The position numbers and the translations under genes were made by a program. Source: Rubinisphaera italica (GTDB lineage Bacteria; Planctomycetota; Planctomycetia; Planctomycetales; Planctomycetaceae). Taken from it: DNA of 64,000 nt. The stretch lies in contig NZ_SJPG01000001.1 in NCBI RefSeq assembly GCF_007859715.1, forward strand, positions 4,826,001 through 4,890,000, read 5' to 3'. Below the pieces are notes generated by a model, which was not told the DNA's origin, made no database searches, and saw only the letters and a list, made by a program, of their open reading frames with translations. Below are positions 1 to 15,691 of this stretch, piece by piece (the first letter of the stretch is position 1; every line of letters begins with the position of its first letter).

Positions 1-161
1 GAGTGGCATTGAGCGAGACTTGTAATCCTGATCAATCGTTGGCATGGTGGGAGACTTCATTCCTGCTTTCAGAGAGACACTGAAAACCACGATCGACAGG
101 AATTGGCCGCGTGATGGAGAAACGCGATTTTTATTCCTTTTTTACCCAAGTGAGGGAGTTT

Positions 162-1883
162 ATGGTGCCTCGATTCAGCGAATCGATTCAGCCGTTGATG
201 GATATCACGGTTCAGAACACACGACTCAGCTATCAGAAAATGGACGAGTATCTTCCCGATGAGGGAGGCGACCCGACGCTGATCGATCAAATCGTTCTGG
301 CTCTCGACGAACTCGGCCTCGACATGTACGACGATCCGGCTGCCCGGATGCCGCTGAAGCCGGAGAAGGGTCAGAAAGAATCAAAGAAAGACAGCGAAAC
401 CGGTGACGATGTCGCTCGTTCTCTGATCGGCCCGGAAACACCAGTTTCTTCACGGGACCCGATTCGTATGTACTTAAGCCAGATGGGGAATATTCCCCTG
501 CTGACACGAGCCGACGAAATTTTCCTGGCCAAGCAAATCGAAGTGACTCGGAAGCGATTCCGTAGAACAGCTGTCGAATCCGACTACACGCTCGGCATCA
601 TTGTCGAGATGTTCGAAAAAGTTCACTCCGGCGAGCTACCCTTTGAACGGACTCTGCGGACTTCCGAAACTGAGAATGCTCAGAAAGAGCAGATCCTCGG
701 ACGTATGGAACCAAATCTGCAAACATTGCGGCATCTGATGGCTCGTAACCGCGAAGATTTCCAGATTCGCATGTCAGAGTCCGCCACTAAAGAAGAGCGC
801 AAAGAAGCTCACGAACGGATGATCGTCCGTCGCCGAAAAATGACTTGTCTGGCAGAAGAGCTGAGCCTGCGAACCCAGCGACTCCAACCTGTCATTAAGC
901 GGATGGAGCAAGTCGCAGAGCGTGTTCTGCAATTGCAGCGTGATATTAAGCGACTCAAGCGAATTCCTTCTGCTGCTCACGATCTCGAGCTGATGCAGAA
1001 TGAACTTTCCGAGATCGTCTATGAGGTGCTCGAAACACCCGATGAATTCGTACAGCGATCCCGTGAAATCCGCCGTCGCTTCGCTTTCTGGACCGATGCC
1101 AAGCAGAAACTCTCCGGCGGAAATCTGCGTCTCGTTGTTTCGATTGCTAAAAAATACCGTAATCGTGGCTTGAGCTTCCTCGACCTGATCCAGGAAGGCA
1201 ATGCCGGCCTGATGCGAGGTGTCGAGAAGTACGAATATCGTCGTGGCTACAAGTTCTCGACTTACGCGACCTGGTGGATTCGCCAGGCGATCACGCGAGC
1301 GGTAGCCGATCACGCGAGAACCATTCGTATTCCCGTCCACATGTTCCAGAGTATTTCAACACTCAAGGCGAAAGCTGAGCAGATTCGCCAGGAAACCGGA
1401 CGCGAACCAACGATGGAAGAACTGGCCGCGGCGATTGATATGTCAGTCGAAGAGACTGAACGGATCATGAAAACCTGGAAACACCCTGTCAGTCTCGATA
1501 CGCCGGTTGGCGAATCTGAGGACAGCAGCTTTGGTGACTTCCTGCAGGATGAATCCGAAAGCACGCCAGCTGACACCGCCATGCAGCAGATGCTGCGGGA
1601 CAAGATCAACCACGTGCTCAAGAGCCTGACTTATCGCGAACGCGAAATCATCAAACTGCGATACGGCCTGGGCGATGGCTACAGCTACACGCTCGAAGAA
1701 ACCGGCCGCATCTTTAAAGTGACCCGCGAACGTATTCGTCAGATCGAATCCAAAGCCCTGAGAAAACTGCAGCACCAAACCCGCAGCAACCACCTCAAAG
1801 GCTTTGTCGATGCGATGTATCCTCTCCTCGATGGCGAAATCGAAACGCCAATCGTTGAAGAGGAAGCGGTAGCCACGGCTTAA
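162..1883 (+). CDS. rpoD: Primary RNA polymerase sigma-70 factor RpoD
   Basis: Directs core RNA polymerase to housekeeping promoters. Visible from the N terminus: a region 1.1-like segment with [11 protein letters not shown] (about residue 28), region 1.2 beginning [16 protein letters not shown] (about 99), a long charged helical spacer, region 2 with [16 protein letters not shown] and the -10-reading stretch [18 protein letters not shown], region 3, and region 4 ending in the helix-turn-helix [18 protein letters not shown]. The 573-aa length and the presence of regions 1.1 and 1.2 indicate a primary rather than alternative factor. I chose ATG 162 because it puts region 1.1 near the N terminus and follows GAGGGAG, although the spacer is only 3 nt. 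GTG 111 or ATG 114 would add about 17 residues. The gene is followed by a strong terminator, so it is transcribed apart from the next gene. Confidence 0.95.
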   Translation: MVPRFSESIQPLMDITVQNTRLSYQKMDEYLPDEGGDPTLIDQIVLALDELGLDMYDDPAARMPLKPEKGQKESKKDSETGDDVARSLIGPETPVSSRDPIRMYLSQMGNIPLLTRADEIFLAKQIEVTRKRFRRTAVESDYTLGIIVEMFEKVHSGELPFERTLRTSETENAQKEQILGRMEPNLQTLRHLMARNREDFQIRMSESATKEERKEAHERMIVRRRKMTCLAEELSLRTQRLQPVIKRMEQVAERVLQLQRDIKRLKRIPSAAHDLELMQNELSEIVYEVLETPDEFVQRSREIRRRFAFWTDAKQKLSGGNLRLVVSIAKKYRNRGLSFLDLIQEGNAGLMRGVEKYEYRRGYKFSTYATWWIRQAITRAVADHARTIRIPVHMFQSISTLKAKAEQIRQETGREPTMEELAAAIDMSVEETERIMKTWKHPVSLDTPVGESEDSSFGDFLQDESESTPADTAMQQMLRDKINHVLKSLTYREREIIKLRYGLGDGYSYTLEETGRIFKVTRERIRQIESKALRKLQHQTRSNHLKGFVDAMYPLLDGEIETPIVEEEAVATA

Positions 1884-1903
1884 GCATTTGTGAATACTGA
1901 AAC

Positions 1904-1941
1904 AAAAAAAGGGACGACCCGGAAGGGTTGTCCCTTTTTTT
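1904..1941 (+). terminator. Intrinsic terminator of rpoD
   Basis: GGGACGACCC and GGGTTGTCCC form a stem with a GGAA loop, extended by an upstream A-run pairing with the downstream T7 tract. It begins 20 nt after the rpoD stop. Confidence 0.92.
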
Positions 1942-1991
1942 ATGATGCCTCGGATAATCAAATTAGATTCATTGAAGCAGGAGTTTTTCGA

Positions 1992-2984
1992 GTGATTTAT
2001 CGAGTCCCACTAATGATATGCCTGTGCTTAGCCATCATCTGCATGAACGCTTTTTACTCAAAGGGTCGGGAGATTAGTGCCAAGCCGAAGAATACTGAAA
2101 AGGTTGAGGTGATTGTACTTGAGTACTGCCGGAGAATTTCCAGTATAAGAAAAGACTATAAGGCTGAGCCTGTCAATTCTAGTAAAACTGTGCCGGATGC
2201 ACTGCAGGAGCATTGGTCTAAAGTGCTCTCGGAAGGCTATCCGCTCTTCAGGAATATGATGCAGGAAATGGAGGGGAATGAGGATGCAGCGATGAAGATC
2301 TATATTCGAGAGATGATGAATTCCACATCCCAAGATTCTATCCGCCTGCTGATGGCCTCAGAAGACATCGTGATGCCTCTCGCAAATTTCGCCCCTTACG
2401 ACAATAACAGAGACAAGCAGAATCGAATTGCTTATCGATTCCAGATTGCCGCCGCAAAAGTTGAGCTTGAATTTATAAAGTCAAATCCCAATCTGCTTGC
2501 AGAGATTTATCGGATTGCTGCCTGGCGAAGTGTATTTCTCACAAGGCAAGATCGACTGATCAGAAGCGGCACTTTTTCCTATCGGGAGCTTGTTTACGGT
2601 GAGCAGGCAGAAAGTAAGTACCACTTTTATGACACGGATGCATATTTATGGTATCTCCGGAACTTTCTTCTCCTCTGTGTTGCAACTGGCCGGGAAGACC
2701 TGATCCCAGAGAACCTATCGGAGCCTACCAAGCAAAACGCAAACCTCATGACCTTGTGGGAAATGTGGTTTATAGTACATCGAAGTGATTTGATCTCCTC
2801 ACCGGGGGGATGCTGCTGGAAGCTAATTGACAGCCCACTTCTCTCACCTCGTAATGGAAATTCCAAACCAGAAGATGCTGATAAAGACTTGCCAGCATTA
2901 AATCACTTGCCATTAACACCCTTCAAAAATTGGCAAGGAGTTTTTCCAGTACAGCCAGTCGCCGAGCATCCTCTTTGCACATAA
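1992..2984 (+). CDS. Unrecognised protein with N-terminal membrane anchor or signal peptide
   Basis: No family recognised. I chose GTG 1992 because AGGAG sits 8 nt upstream; the longer reading from 1890 would run through the rpoD terminator. The 330-aa product begins with a short basic stretch and a hydrophobic segment (PLMICLCLAIICMNAFY, about residues 6-22), so it is probably exported or anchored. The rest is soluble, mostly helical and rich in charged and aromatic residues (for example YHFYDTDAYLWYLRNFLLL), with no catalytic motif I can name. It lies between rpoD and the ATP synthase operon, in the same direction, with a terminator before it. An 8-bp hairpin overlaps its stop codon. Function cannot be inferred from the context. 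Confidence 0.7.
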   Translation: MIYRVPLMICLCLAIICMNAFYSKGREISAKPKNTEKVEVIVLEYCRRISSIRKDYKAEPVNSSKTVPDALQEHWSKVLSEGYPLFRNMMQEMEGNEDAAMKIYIREMMNSTSQDSIRLLMASEDIVMPLANFAPYDNNRDKQNRIAYRFQIAAAKVELEFIKSNPNLLAEIYRIAAWRSVFLTRQDRLIRSGTFSYRELVYGEQAESKYHFYDTDAYLWYLRNFLLLCVATGREDLIPENLSEPTKQNANLMTLWEMWFIVHRSDLISSPGGCCWKLIDSPLLSPRNGNSKPEDADKDLPALNHLPLTPFKNWQGVFPVQPVAEHPLCT

Positions 2985-3156
2985 GCATTTCCTTTGCGAA
3001 ATGCTATGGGCGCGTCTGATTACTGCTTGCGACAAGTTGCCGCATTGCCAGGGGCGACATTTGGGGTTGCACTTGTCATGATAGGTATCCTTGGCAAGTC
3101 GATGATGATATCGTGCCTGCCTTTACTGAACAGTTTTCTTTCGCCTGAAGCGTGGA

Positions 3157-3555
3157 ATGCGAGAAGCGCTCACTCTCACAATCTGGCTGGTCTTGCTACT
3201 CGGATGCGTCGGGGTGGCATGGCGGCAGGCGTTTGGTGAAGCGGCAACGGGGCCTTATGCTCTGGCTGCTGGTGTCTGCATCGGATTTGGAGTGACGGCC
3301 CTGCTGGTGCAGGAGTCGTGCTTCCGAATGGGTGCCGATTTTGTGGGAAGTCTGGGTTCCATTCTGATTCGGACAATGGGGCCGCTGCTGACAGTTGCAG
3401 TAATCAGCAAGTTTTTGCACGAGCCTCAGATTTTTCCCGCTTTTGTCTGTTGTTATCTGTTGACGTTATTGTCAGAGACTATATTGTCTGTTCGTCTGGT
3501 GAACCGTTGGGATAAACGGCGAGCTGAGCGTTCATCTGCAAAGTCTGCAAAATAG
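3157..3555 (+). CDS. atpI: AtpI-like ATP synthase accessory membrane protein
   Basis: A 132-aa protein with four predicted transmembrane helices (about residues 6-25, 30-50, 64-85 and 90-112) and a short basic C-terminal tail. It lies immediately upstream of atpB, the standard place of the Mg2+/assembly factor AtpI (UncI). Sequence conservation in this family is low, so the call rests on topology, size and position. Known AtpI proteins assist assembly of the c-ring in the inner membrane; that role is inferred here. The overlapping reading at 2994-3239 has no support. Confidence 0.75.
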   Translation: MREALTLTIWLVLLLGCVGVAWRQAFGEAATGPYALAAGVCIGFGVTALLVQESCFRMGADFVGSLGSILIRTMGPLLTVAVISKFLHEPQIFPAFVCCYLLTLLSETILSVRLVNRWDKRRAERSSAKSAK

Positions 3556-3619
3556 TTTTCAATCCGCATGATTCCGCTGCTGGGGTATCCCGGCAGGCAC
3601 AATGTTGAGCGAGTGATTC

Positions 3620-4552
<933 letters not shown>

Positions 4553-4659
4553 TTTTTTGGAATCAATAAGTTTGCGGAAACAATAAGTTTGTAATTGGCT
4601 CGCGTGTCGAGACTGAATTCCCTGTAACTGTTCGTGTTTAGGTATTTGAGGAGACGGCT

Positions 4660-4932
4660 GTGTTTAAAGCTGCCCGAACTGTAATGATGGTCCTGGGTGT
4701 CATGATCATGGCAACCCCCGTATTGGCTCAAGATGGCGGAATGTCAATTCCTTCTTCAGTTGGAGCTGGTCTCATTGTGATTGGTGCCGGACTTGGTATT
4801 GGTCGCATTGGTGGCTCAGCCGTTGAGAGCATGGCTCGTCAACCTGAGTTGGCCGGTAAGATTCAGGTTGCAATGATTATTGCTGCCGCTCTTATCGAAG
4901 GTCTTGGTTTCGCAGCTCTGCTGCTCGGTTAA
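4660..4932 (+). CDS. atpE: F1Fo ATP synthase subunit c with N-terminal leader
   Basis: Ring-forming proteolipid of 90 aa. The first 24 residues look like a cleavable signal peptide (VMMVLGVMIMATPVLAQ), followed by the two-helix hairpin: GAGLIVIGAGLGIGRIGG, the polar loop ESMARQPE, then IQVAMIIAAALIEGLGFAALL. E80 is the ion-carrying carboxylate. The Na+-type ligands (a Gln in helix 1 and Ser/Thr just after the Glu) are absent, so I infer proton coupling. The start codon is GTG, preceded by GAGGAGA. Confidence 0.95.
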   Translation: MFKAARTVMMVLGVMIMATPVLAQDGGMSIPSSVGAGLIVIGAGLGIGRIGGSAVESMARQPELAGKIQVAMIIAAALIEGLGFAALLLG

Positions 4933-5010
4933 TCTGTTGCGAAGTCCGTCTCAGGATTCTGGGACTGGCTTGGTCTGGTTCAATGTTGGCGTCGAGGTCG
5001 AGGTGATTTC

Positions 5011-5709
5011 GTGAAGCTTGTGTCTACATTCGCGGTTTTAGCCGCACTGTTTTGCCTGACGTCAGGTTCGGTTTCGGCATATCAGCCGGAGACGGCACCT
5101 GCTGATCCGCATGCAACGTCTTCACCGGACGATCACGAAAGTGATCATACTGGTGATGACCATGAGGCGCATGCCGATCATGGACACATTGGTGATCCAC
5201 CCGTCGAGCCGAAGGCCTTCGAGCCCAAAGACTGGCGTCTCGATCTTTCGATTTACAGCTTCGTCGTCTTCCTGCTGTTGCTGGCTGCCCTGACGAAATT
5301 CGCCTGGGGGCCAATCGTCACTGCTCTTGATGAGCGTGAAGAAAACATCCGTAAGAACATCGAAGATGCGGAAGTTGCTCGAATTCGAGCCGAAGAAATG
5401 CTGGCTGCTCATGCTGCCAAGCTTGATTCGGTTCAGGATGAGGTTCGCGAAATTCTCGCAGAAGCTCGTCGGGATGCAGAGCACACGAAGTCGGAAATTG
5501 TCGCATCTGCACAAAAAGAAGCCGAGATAACAAAAAACCGAGCGATTGAAGAAATCGATCGGGCTCGTGATCAGGCTCTGGATGAATTGTTCCGGACAAT
5601 GTCAGCTCAGGTCACAGATGCGACCGAGCATGTCATTGGTCGGGCGTTGAGTGATGATGATCGCAATCGTTTGATTGATGAGTCGCTGGCTCAGCTCTCG
5701 AAGATTTAA
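5011..5709 (+). CDS. atpF: F1Fo ATP synthase subunit b with signal peptide and His/Asp-rich linker
   Basis: Peripheral stalk subunit, 232 aa compared with about 156 in E. coli. It begins with a signal-peptide-like segment (cleavage after SVSA, residue 23), then a 40-residue linker holding seven histidines (34, 42, 46, 51, 54, 57, 59) among many aspartates, then the membrane helix [19 protein letters not shown] (about 82-100), and a long heptad-type coiled coil beginning [17 protein letters not shown]. The added N-terminal part would be periplasmic. The start is GTG, after GAGGTGA. One b gene is present; no b' was found. Confidence 0.94.
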   Translation: MKLVSTFAVLAALFCLTSGSVSAYQPETAPADPHATSSPDDHESDHTGDDHEAHADHGHIGDPPVEPKAFEPKDWRLDLSIYSFVVFLLLLAALTKFAWGPIVTALDEREENIRKNIEDAEVARIRAEEMLAAHAAKLDSVQDEVREILAEARRDAEHTKSEIVASAQKEAEITKNRAIEEIDRARDQALDELFRTMSAQVTDATEHVIGRALSDDDRNRLIDESLAQLSKI

Positions 5710-5778
5710 TATTACGTTCTAAATAGTGATAGATATTTTGTTTCTGCGGCTTGTTGAGACCTCGGGTATAAGAACCTC

Positions 5779-7924
<2,146 letters not shown>

Positions 7925-7937
7925 GCAATAAACATAA

Positions 7938-8023
7938 GTAGGACAGGCTTCCAGCCTGTCTTGCTTGTGAATTTTAAGAGTGATGAAGTGAATAAAGGCT
8001 GACAGGCTGGAAGCCTGTCTTAC
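7938..8023. repeat. Bipartite palindromic element between atpA and atpG (GACAGGC family)
   Basis: Two 19-nt near-palindromes, GACAGGCTTCCAGCCTGTC (7942-7960) and its inverted form GACAGGCTGGAAGCCTGTC (8001-8019), separated by 40 nt and flanked by GTAG/TTAC ends. A single arm of the same family recurs at 61110. In the atp mRNA it could fold into one long or two short hairpins. Confidence 0.85.
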
Positions 8024-8104
8024 AGTAAGAGAAGTTCAGCGACAATTCCGGTTTTGACCTAGTGAGCGATGTCAGCTCCTCGGTCAGCGAAAGACTTTCA
8101 ATCC

Positions 8105-8983
8105 ATGGCCAAAGCACGCGCGATTATTAAACGACTCAAGGCAGTCAAGAACATCCGCAAGATTACGCGGACAATGGAACTGATTGCCACGGCCCGTTTC
8201 AAAAAAGCAATGGATCGAGCCGCCGAAGCCAAAGCCTATACGCAGAAAATCGCAGAAATTGTCGGCGACTTAGCCTCTGCCGAACTTTCATTCACGCATC
8301 CACTTCTGGAACAACGAGAACAGGAAGAACGTGTTCTTCTCCTCGTGTTGACTTCCAATCGTGGATTGTGCGGCGGATACAACTCGGGTGTGCTGCGAAT
8401 AGCCGATCAACGATTGAAGGCTCTCTCCAAGGGCCGCATCAATCAGATCCTCGAAGTCTCGGGGAAACGTGGTCTGTCTTACTTCAACTTTGAAGGACAG
8501 CAGATCGATGCAACTTATACGAATTTCGAAGACAAGCCGACCTTCGATGAAGTCGAAGACTTAGCCAATCGCTTTGCAGAACTCTACACCAGTGGAGCGG
8601 TTGATCGAATTGAAGTGGTTTACTCCGAATTTCATTCGATCTCTCGACAAGTCGCAATCCGGGAAACACTGTTGCCGATCCAGAATCTCTCGACTCCCGA
8701 GGCCGAGTCTGATCAGAAGCATTCAGTGGACTATGAATTCCTCCCGAGTGCTGAAGCGATTCTGGAAGAAATTGTCCCTGCGGCCTTCAAAGCCAAATTG
8801 TTCAAATGTTTTCTCGATGCGGCTGTCAGCGAACAGATTGCCCGCATGGTCGCCATGAAGGGCGCCACCGAGAATGCCGACGAAATGATTCGCAGCCTGT
8901 CGACACGTTACAACCGTGCCCGACAGTCTCAGATTACTTCTGAGTTGAGCGAGATCATCGGTGGAGCAGCCGCTCTCGAATAG
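8105..8983 (+). CDS. atpG: F1Fo ATP synthase subunit gamma
   Basis: Central rotor shaft. The N-terminal helix reads AIIKRLKAVKNIRKITRTME, the mid region contains the Rossmann-like domain with SNRGLCGGYNSG, and the C-terminal helix ends SLSTRYNRARQSQITSELSE, all typical of gamma. I chose ATG 8105 because family members begin a few residues before the first conserved Ile/Lys; ATG 8069 would add 12 unconserved residues, and neither site has a strong ribosome binding site. The product is about 292 aa. The repeat element sits between it and atpA. Confidence 0.95.
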   Translation: MAKARAIIKRLKAVKNIRKITRTMELIATARFKKAMDRAAEAKAYTQKIAEIVGDLASAELSFTHPLLEQREQEERVLLLVLTSNRGLCGGYNSGVLRIADQRLKALSKGRINQILEVSGKRGLSYFNFEGQQIDATYTNFEDKPTFDEVEDLANRFAELYTSGAVDRIEVVYSEFHSISRQVAIRETLLPIQNLSTPEAESDQKHSVDYEFLPSAEAILEEIVPAAFKAKLFKCFLDAAVSEQIARMVAMKGATENADEMIRSLSTRYNRARQSQITSELSEIIGGAAALE

Positions 8984-9042
8984 GAATTCGGGAATGGATT
9001 TTACAAGATCAGATACTGTCCGCGAATCGGACATCACAATAA

Positions 9043-10533
<1,491 letters not shown>

Positions 10534-10669
10534 CCAACAAACATTAATTGACTCAAGCACACATCCAGAGAGATTATTGATCAACTGACTTTGAGCGGAA
10601 ATCCATCTCAAAGGATGTGTGTTTATTTTTTCAACACCACGGGTCCTGTTAGCCCGAAAGTCTCTCATT

Positions 10670-11071
10670 ATGATCGCCGCCAATACCGTACAACTTGTGG
10701 TCGTCACCCCTGAGAAGACCTTGCTCACTCAGGATGCGACTTCGTTGCAGTTTCCTCTGGAAGATGGACAGATCGGAATCCTGCCTGGCCGTGCTCCGGT
10801 GGTTGGGCGACTAGGAATTGGCGAACTGGTTGTCATTAACGGTTCTGAAAAAACGAGCTATTTCATCGACGGCGGTTTCGTGCAGGTGAAAGGTGGAGCG
10901 GTGACTCTGCTGACCAATCATGCCGAGCCGGTGATCAATCTGAAAGTCAAAGAAGTCGAAGCGGCTTTCAATGAAGCTCTCGAACGACCTGCGACAACAA
11001 CGACAGCACAAGCTGCCAAGCAACACGACATTGAACGCAATCGCCGCCTGCTGGCAATTTTGAAGCGATAG
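10670..11071 (+). CDS. atpC: F1Fo ATP synthase subunit epsilon
   Basis: Rotor subunit with an N-terminal beta-sandwich (VTPEKTLLTQDATSLQFPLEDGQIGILPGRAP) and a C-terminal helical hairpin, the part that inhibits ATP hydrolysis in other bacteria. ATG 10670 gives 133 aa, the usual size. A GTG at 10619 would add 17 residues lacking similarity to the family. It is the last gene of the operon and is followed by a strong terminator 24 nt after the stop. Confidence 0.93.
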   Translation: MIAANTVQLVVVTPEKTLLTQDATSLQFPLEDGQIGILPGRAPVVGRLGIGELVVINGSEKTSYFIDGGFVQVKGGAVTLLTNHAEPVINLKVKEVEAAFNEALERPATTTTAQAAKQHDIERNRRLLAILKR

Positions 11072-11094
11072 TTGAGTGTGATGATCAATTATTT

Positions 11095-11135
11095 AAAGAT
11101 CGGCAAGAATGAATTCTTGTCGATCTTTTTTTATG
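11095..11135 (+). terminator. Intrinsic terminator of the atp operon
   Basis: A 16-bp stem, AAAGATCGGCAAGAAT / ATTCTTGTCGATCTTT, with one G-T pair and a 2-nt apex, followed by a T-tract. Confidence 0.94.
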
Positions 11136-11168
11136 CTTGATTAAAATTATTGTGCCAACATGAACATC

Positions 11169-11972
<804 letters not shown>

Positions 11973-11984
11973 CACCGCTTTTCA

Positions 11985-13259
11985 CTAAGGAAGGATCCAG
12001 CCAGGATTCAAGCCCCATTGTTGACAGACCGCCATTCCACTGATAACGCCATCTTCATGAAACCCATTCCGCCAGTAAGCGCCGCAATATGAAAGTCCAT
12101 TTCGGCCAATCATTTCTCCATGCCGTTTTTGAGCCCGTTCACGTTTCGTAGTGAAAACGGGGTGGTCGTATTGATATGTACCCAGGATGAGATCTGGATC
12201 AATTTTGTCACTCGAGTTGAGTGTTACGCAGTATGTTTCTTCCAGGTTCAGCGACTGCAAGATATTCATATTGTACGTCAGGGTCGGCACATCGTCATAG
12301 TCAGGATACAGAGCATAATTCCAGCTCGCCCAGTTTTTACGTCGTCTTGGAAGAATGGAAATATCTGTATGCAACACAGCCGTGTTTGCGGTGTAAGGCA
12401 AATCGGACAGAATTTCACGTTCAATCTCATCAGGTTCCTGAACGATTTTCAATGCCGTATCACTGTGGCATGCCAGTATGACATGGTCATACTTCTCAAC
12501 TCCCTCGGAAGTCGTCACCAGAAGATGACCCGGATTGCGAACCACAGACTGAACTGGAGTCTTCAAGCGGATGCGATCCATAAATGCTTCAGTGAGTTTC
12601 TCCACATATCGATAGGAGCCTCCCCGAATAACCCGCCACATCGGACGATTGGACACCTGAATCAAGCCGTGATTCTGATAAAACTCTGCGACAAATCGAA
12701 ACGGAAACTCGCCAAATGATTTCACATTACAGGACCAGATCGCTGCCCCCATCGGAAGCAGATGATACTTGATAAACGACTGCGAGTATCGATGTTGTCG
12801 GGCGAATTCGGCGACGGTCAACTCGCTACTTGTATGATCAGACTTTACCGTACTCTGCAAATACTCCGCGGCATCTCGATAAAACCGGGTTAGATCCCAA
12901 AGCATACGATAAAACCGGGGACGAATTAGATTTCGCTTGTCTGCAATCAAACCACCAAGGGATTCCCCATTATACTCAAAGTCCGTCTCGTGACAGCGGA
13001 CACTGAAACCCATCCGCGTCTCCTGCGTCTCTACATTCAGTGATTCAATCAATCTGATAAAATTGGGATAAGTCCGTTCGTTATAAACGATGAATCCCGT
13101 ATCGATCCCAACGGTTCCCCGAGACGTCTCGACATCAATCGTGTGAGTATGACCTCCCACGTAGTCTGCAGCTTCAAAAACCGTAATTTGATGATGCGGC
13201 TGTAGAATCTTTGCGCAAGTCAATCCCGAGATTCCAGAGCCCACAATCGCAATATTCAA
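11985..13259 (-). CDS. FAD-dependent amine-oxidase-like oxidoreductase, partner of DUF1365
   Basis: A 424-aa flavoprotein. The N-terminal dinucleotide-binding motif IAIVGSGISGLTCAKIL is followed by the FAD ribose-binding Glu (TVFEAADYVGGHTHT) and the family segment GIDTGFIVYNERTYPNF; the C terminus carries YCGAYWRNGFHEDGVISG, typical of the NAD(P)-binding Rossmann/amine oxidase family linked to DUF1365. The start codon is TTG, supported by AAGGGA 8 nt upstream and by the motif beginning at residue 3. First gene of the two-gene unit. Substrate unknown; lipid or carotenoid modification is possible from family context only. Confidence 0.9.
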   Translation of the reverse strand: MNIAIVGSGISGLTCAKILQPHHQITVFEAADYVGGHTHTIDVETSRGTVGIDTGFIVYNERTYPNFIRLIESLNVETQETRMGFSVRCHETDFEYNGESLGGLIADKRNLIRPRFYRMLWDLTRFYRDAAEYLQSTVKSDHTSSELTVAEFARQHRYSQSFIKYHLLPMGAAIWSCNVKSFGEFPFRFVAEFYQNHGLIQVSNRPMWRVIRGGSYRYVEKLTEAFMDRIRLKTPVQSVVRNPGHLLVTTSEGVEKYDHVILACHSDTALKIVQEPDEIEREILSDLPYTANTAVLHTDISILPRRRKNWASWNYALYPDYDDVPTLTYNMNILQSLNLEETYCVTLNSSDKIDPDLILGTYQYDHPVFTTKRERAQKRHGEMIGRNGLSYCGAYWRNGFHEDGVISGMAVCQQWGLNPGWILP

Positions 13260-14204
13260 TAGTCCAGTCCCTTACCAGTTTCGAGTCCATTTTATTGTAG
13301 ACCACTCAATAAATTTCACATCACTCGAAAGCACGAAACCGTTCTGATTCAGGAAAACGGACATACCAATCATTCTGAACTGTTAGATCTGACAGGCTCC
13401 TTACTTCAACGAGGCAGAATCGCGGGAGATTAACAGGATCTTAACGTACCGTTGATGCCTTGTTCCTATTTCGGGATACGATACTTAGGAATTGTTCGGG
13501 AACTCGTAGAGATTCTCCTATCCCACAACATTCAACAGGAAGCATCCCAACTGATCTTTTTTCAGTTTTTTGAGATCTTCTCGATGACTTCACAAAGCAT
13601 AAACATACGGAATTTATAAACAAAACATCTCAGACGGTCAGCAGGCGGCTATAAGAATTCACCCTCGAATAGCCGACTGAAAACGAGCGGTTAGCACACC
13701 GCCATCAAATGTGCATAGCAGTCCTGGTTGCATTGAATTGGAATCATGCAAGACAGGAAGAGGACCAGCCGACAGAAAACTGAATAAGAAATCTCTGTCA
13801 GCGATTAAGGCTTGAATCAAAATTGTGCACAGGTCAGTTCAAAAATTTGGACAATCTTCACAATTCATTCTCTAAGCCTTCTTCTGAGAATATTAGTTTG
13901 CAGGGACGCACCAGGCATCCGTTGCCCATTTGAGTACGAGGCAGTTTACTGCCTGTTTCAATGCCGAGCAGGCAACTGCTCACATCAACATCGAACAACT
14001 CGTGTAGTAAGGATTACGCTCATCGGTTGCTTCATGTTGGAAAATTTTGTGAGTCGAAATATTTTCGATTTACGCCCGAGTGTTATGGATGATTGCAGGT
14101 TATAGAAACCGGTGCAGAGGTCCAGCGCTCAGCTCTATTCTTATACGTTGCCGTGAGGGTCACGGTAGCACACATTGTCACTCTCTAATTGTTGGAGAAA
14201 CTTA
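13260..14204. other. 945-nt intergenic region, no supported gene
   Basis: Separates the divergent FAD/DUF1365 unit and the DUF1559 gene, so it should hold both promoters. Open readings at 13441-13623 (-) and 13812-14105 (+) have unremarkable composition and no ribosome binding site. A small hairpin, CCGTGA/TCACGG, at 14151-14165 lies in the presumed leader of the DUF1559 gene. Confidence 0.6.
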
Positions 14205-15494
<1,290 letters not shown>

Positions 15495-15528
15495 TCGAAT
15501 CTGATCTTAGCTGACTGTGACGAAACAG

Positions 15529-15561
15529 CCCGGGAGAGTATCTTACTCTCTCGGGTTTTTG
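15529..15561 (+). terminator. Intrinsic terminator of the DUF1559 gene
   Basis: CCCGGGAGAGTA / TACTCTCTCGGG stem with a 3-nt loop, followed by TTTTTG, 35 nt after the stop. Confidence 0.9.
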
Positions 15562-15691
15562 TAGTTTAAAGGCTGGCATCCTGCATCGTCTGCCTGGGGC
15601 CTGATTACTCAAATAACTTTTTTTGAGAGTATCCATGCCCTCTCCAATCTGAGAATCAGTTGATTCAACCTGAGACATGCGGAAACCTTCC

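Noticed and set aside
2994..3239. 81-codon reading overlapping atpI
   Set aside because: Out of frame with atpI, no ribosome binding site, overlaps the better-supported gene.
4660..4932. Na+-coupled ATP synthase
   Set aside because: Subunit c lacks the Gln and Ser/Thr sodium ligands; the Glu is followed by Gly-Leu.
13812..14105. 97-codon reading (+) upstream of the DUF1559 gene
   Set aside because: Cys-rich random-like composition and no ribosome binding site.
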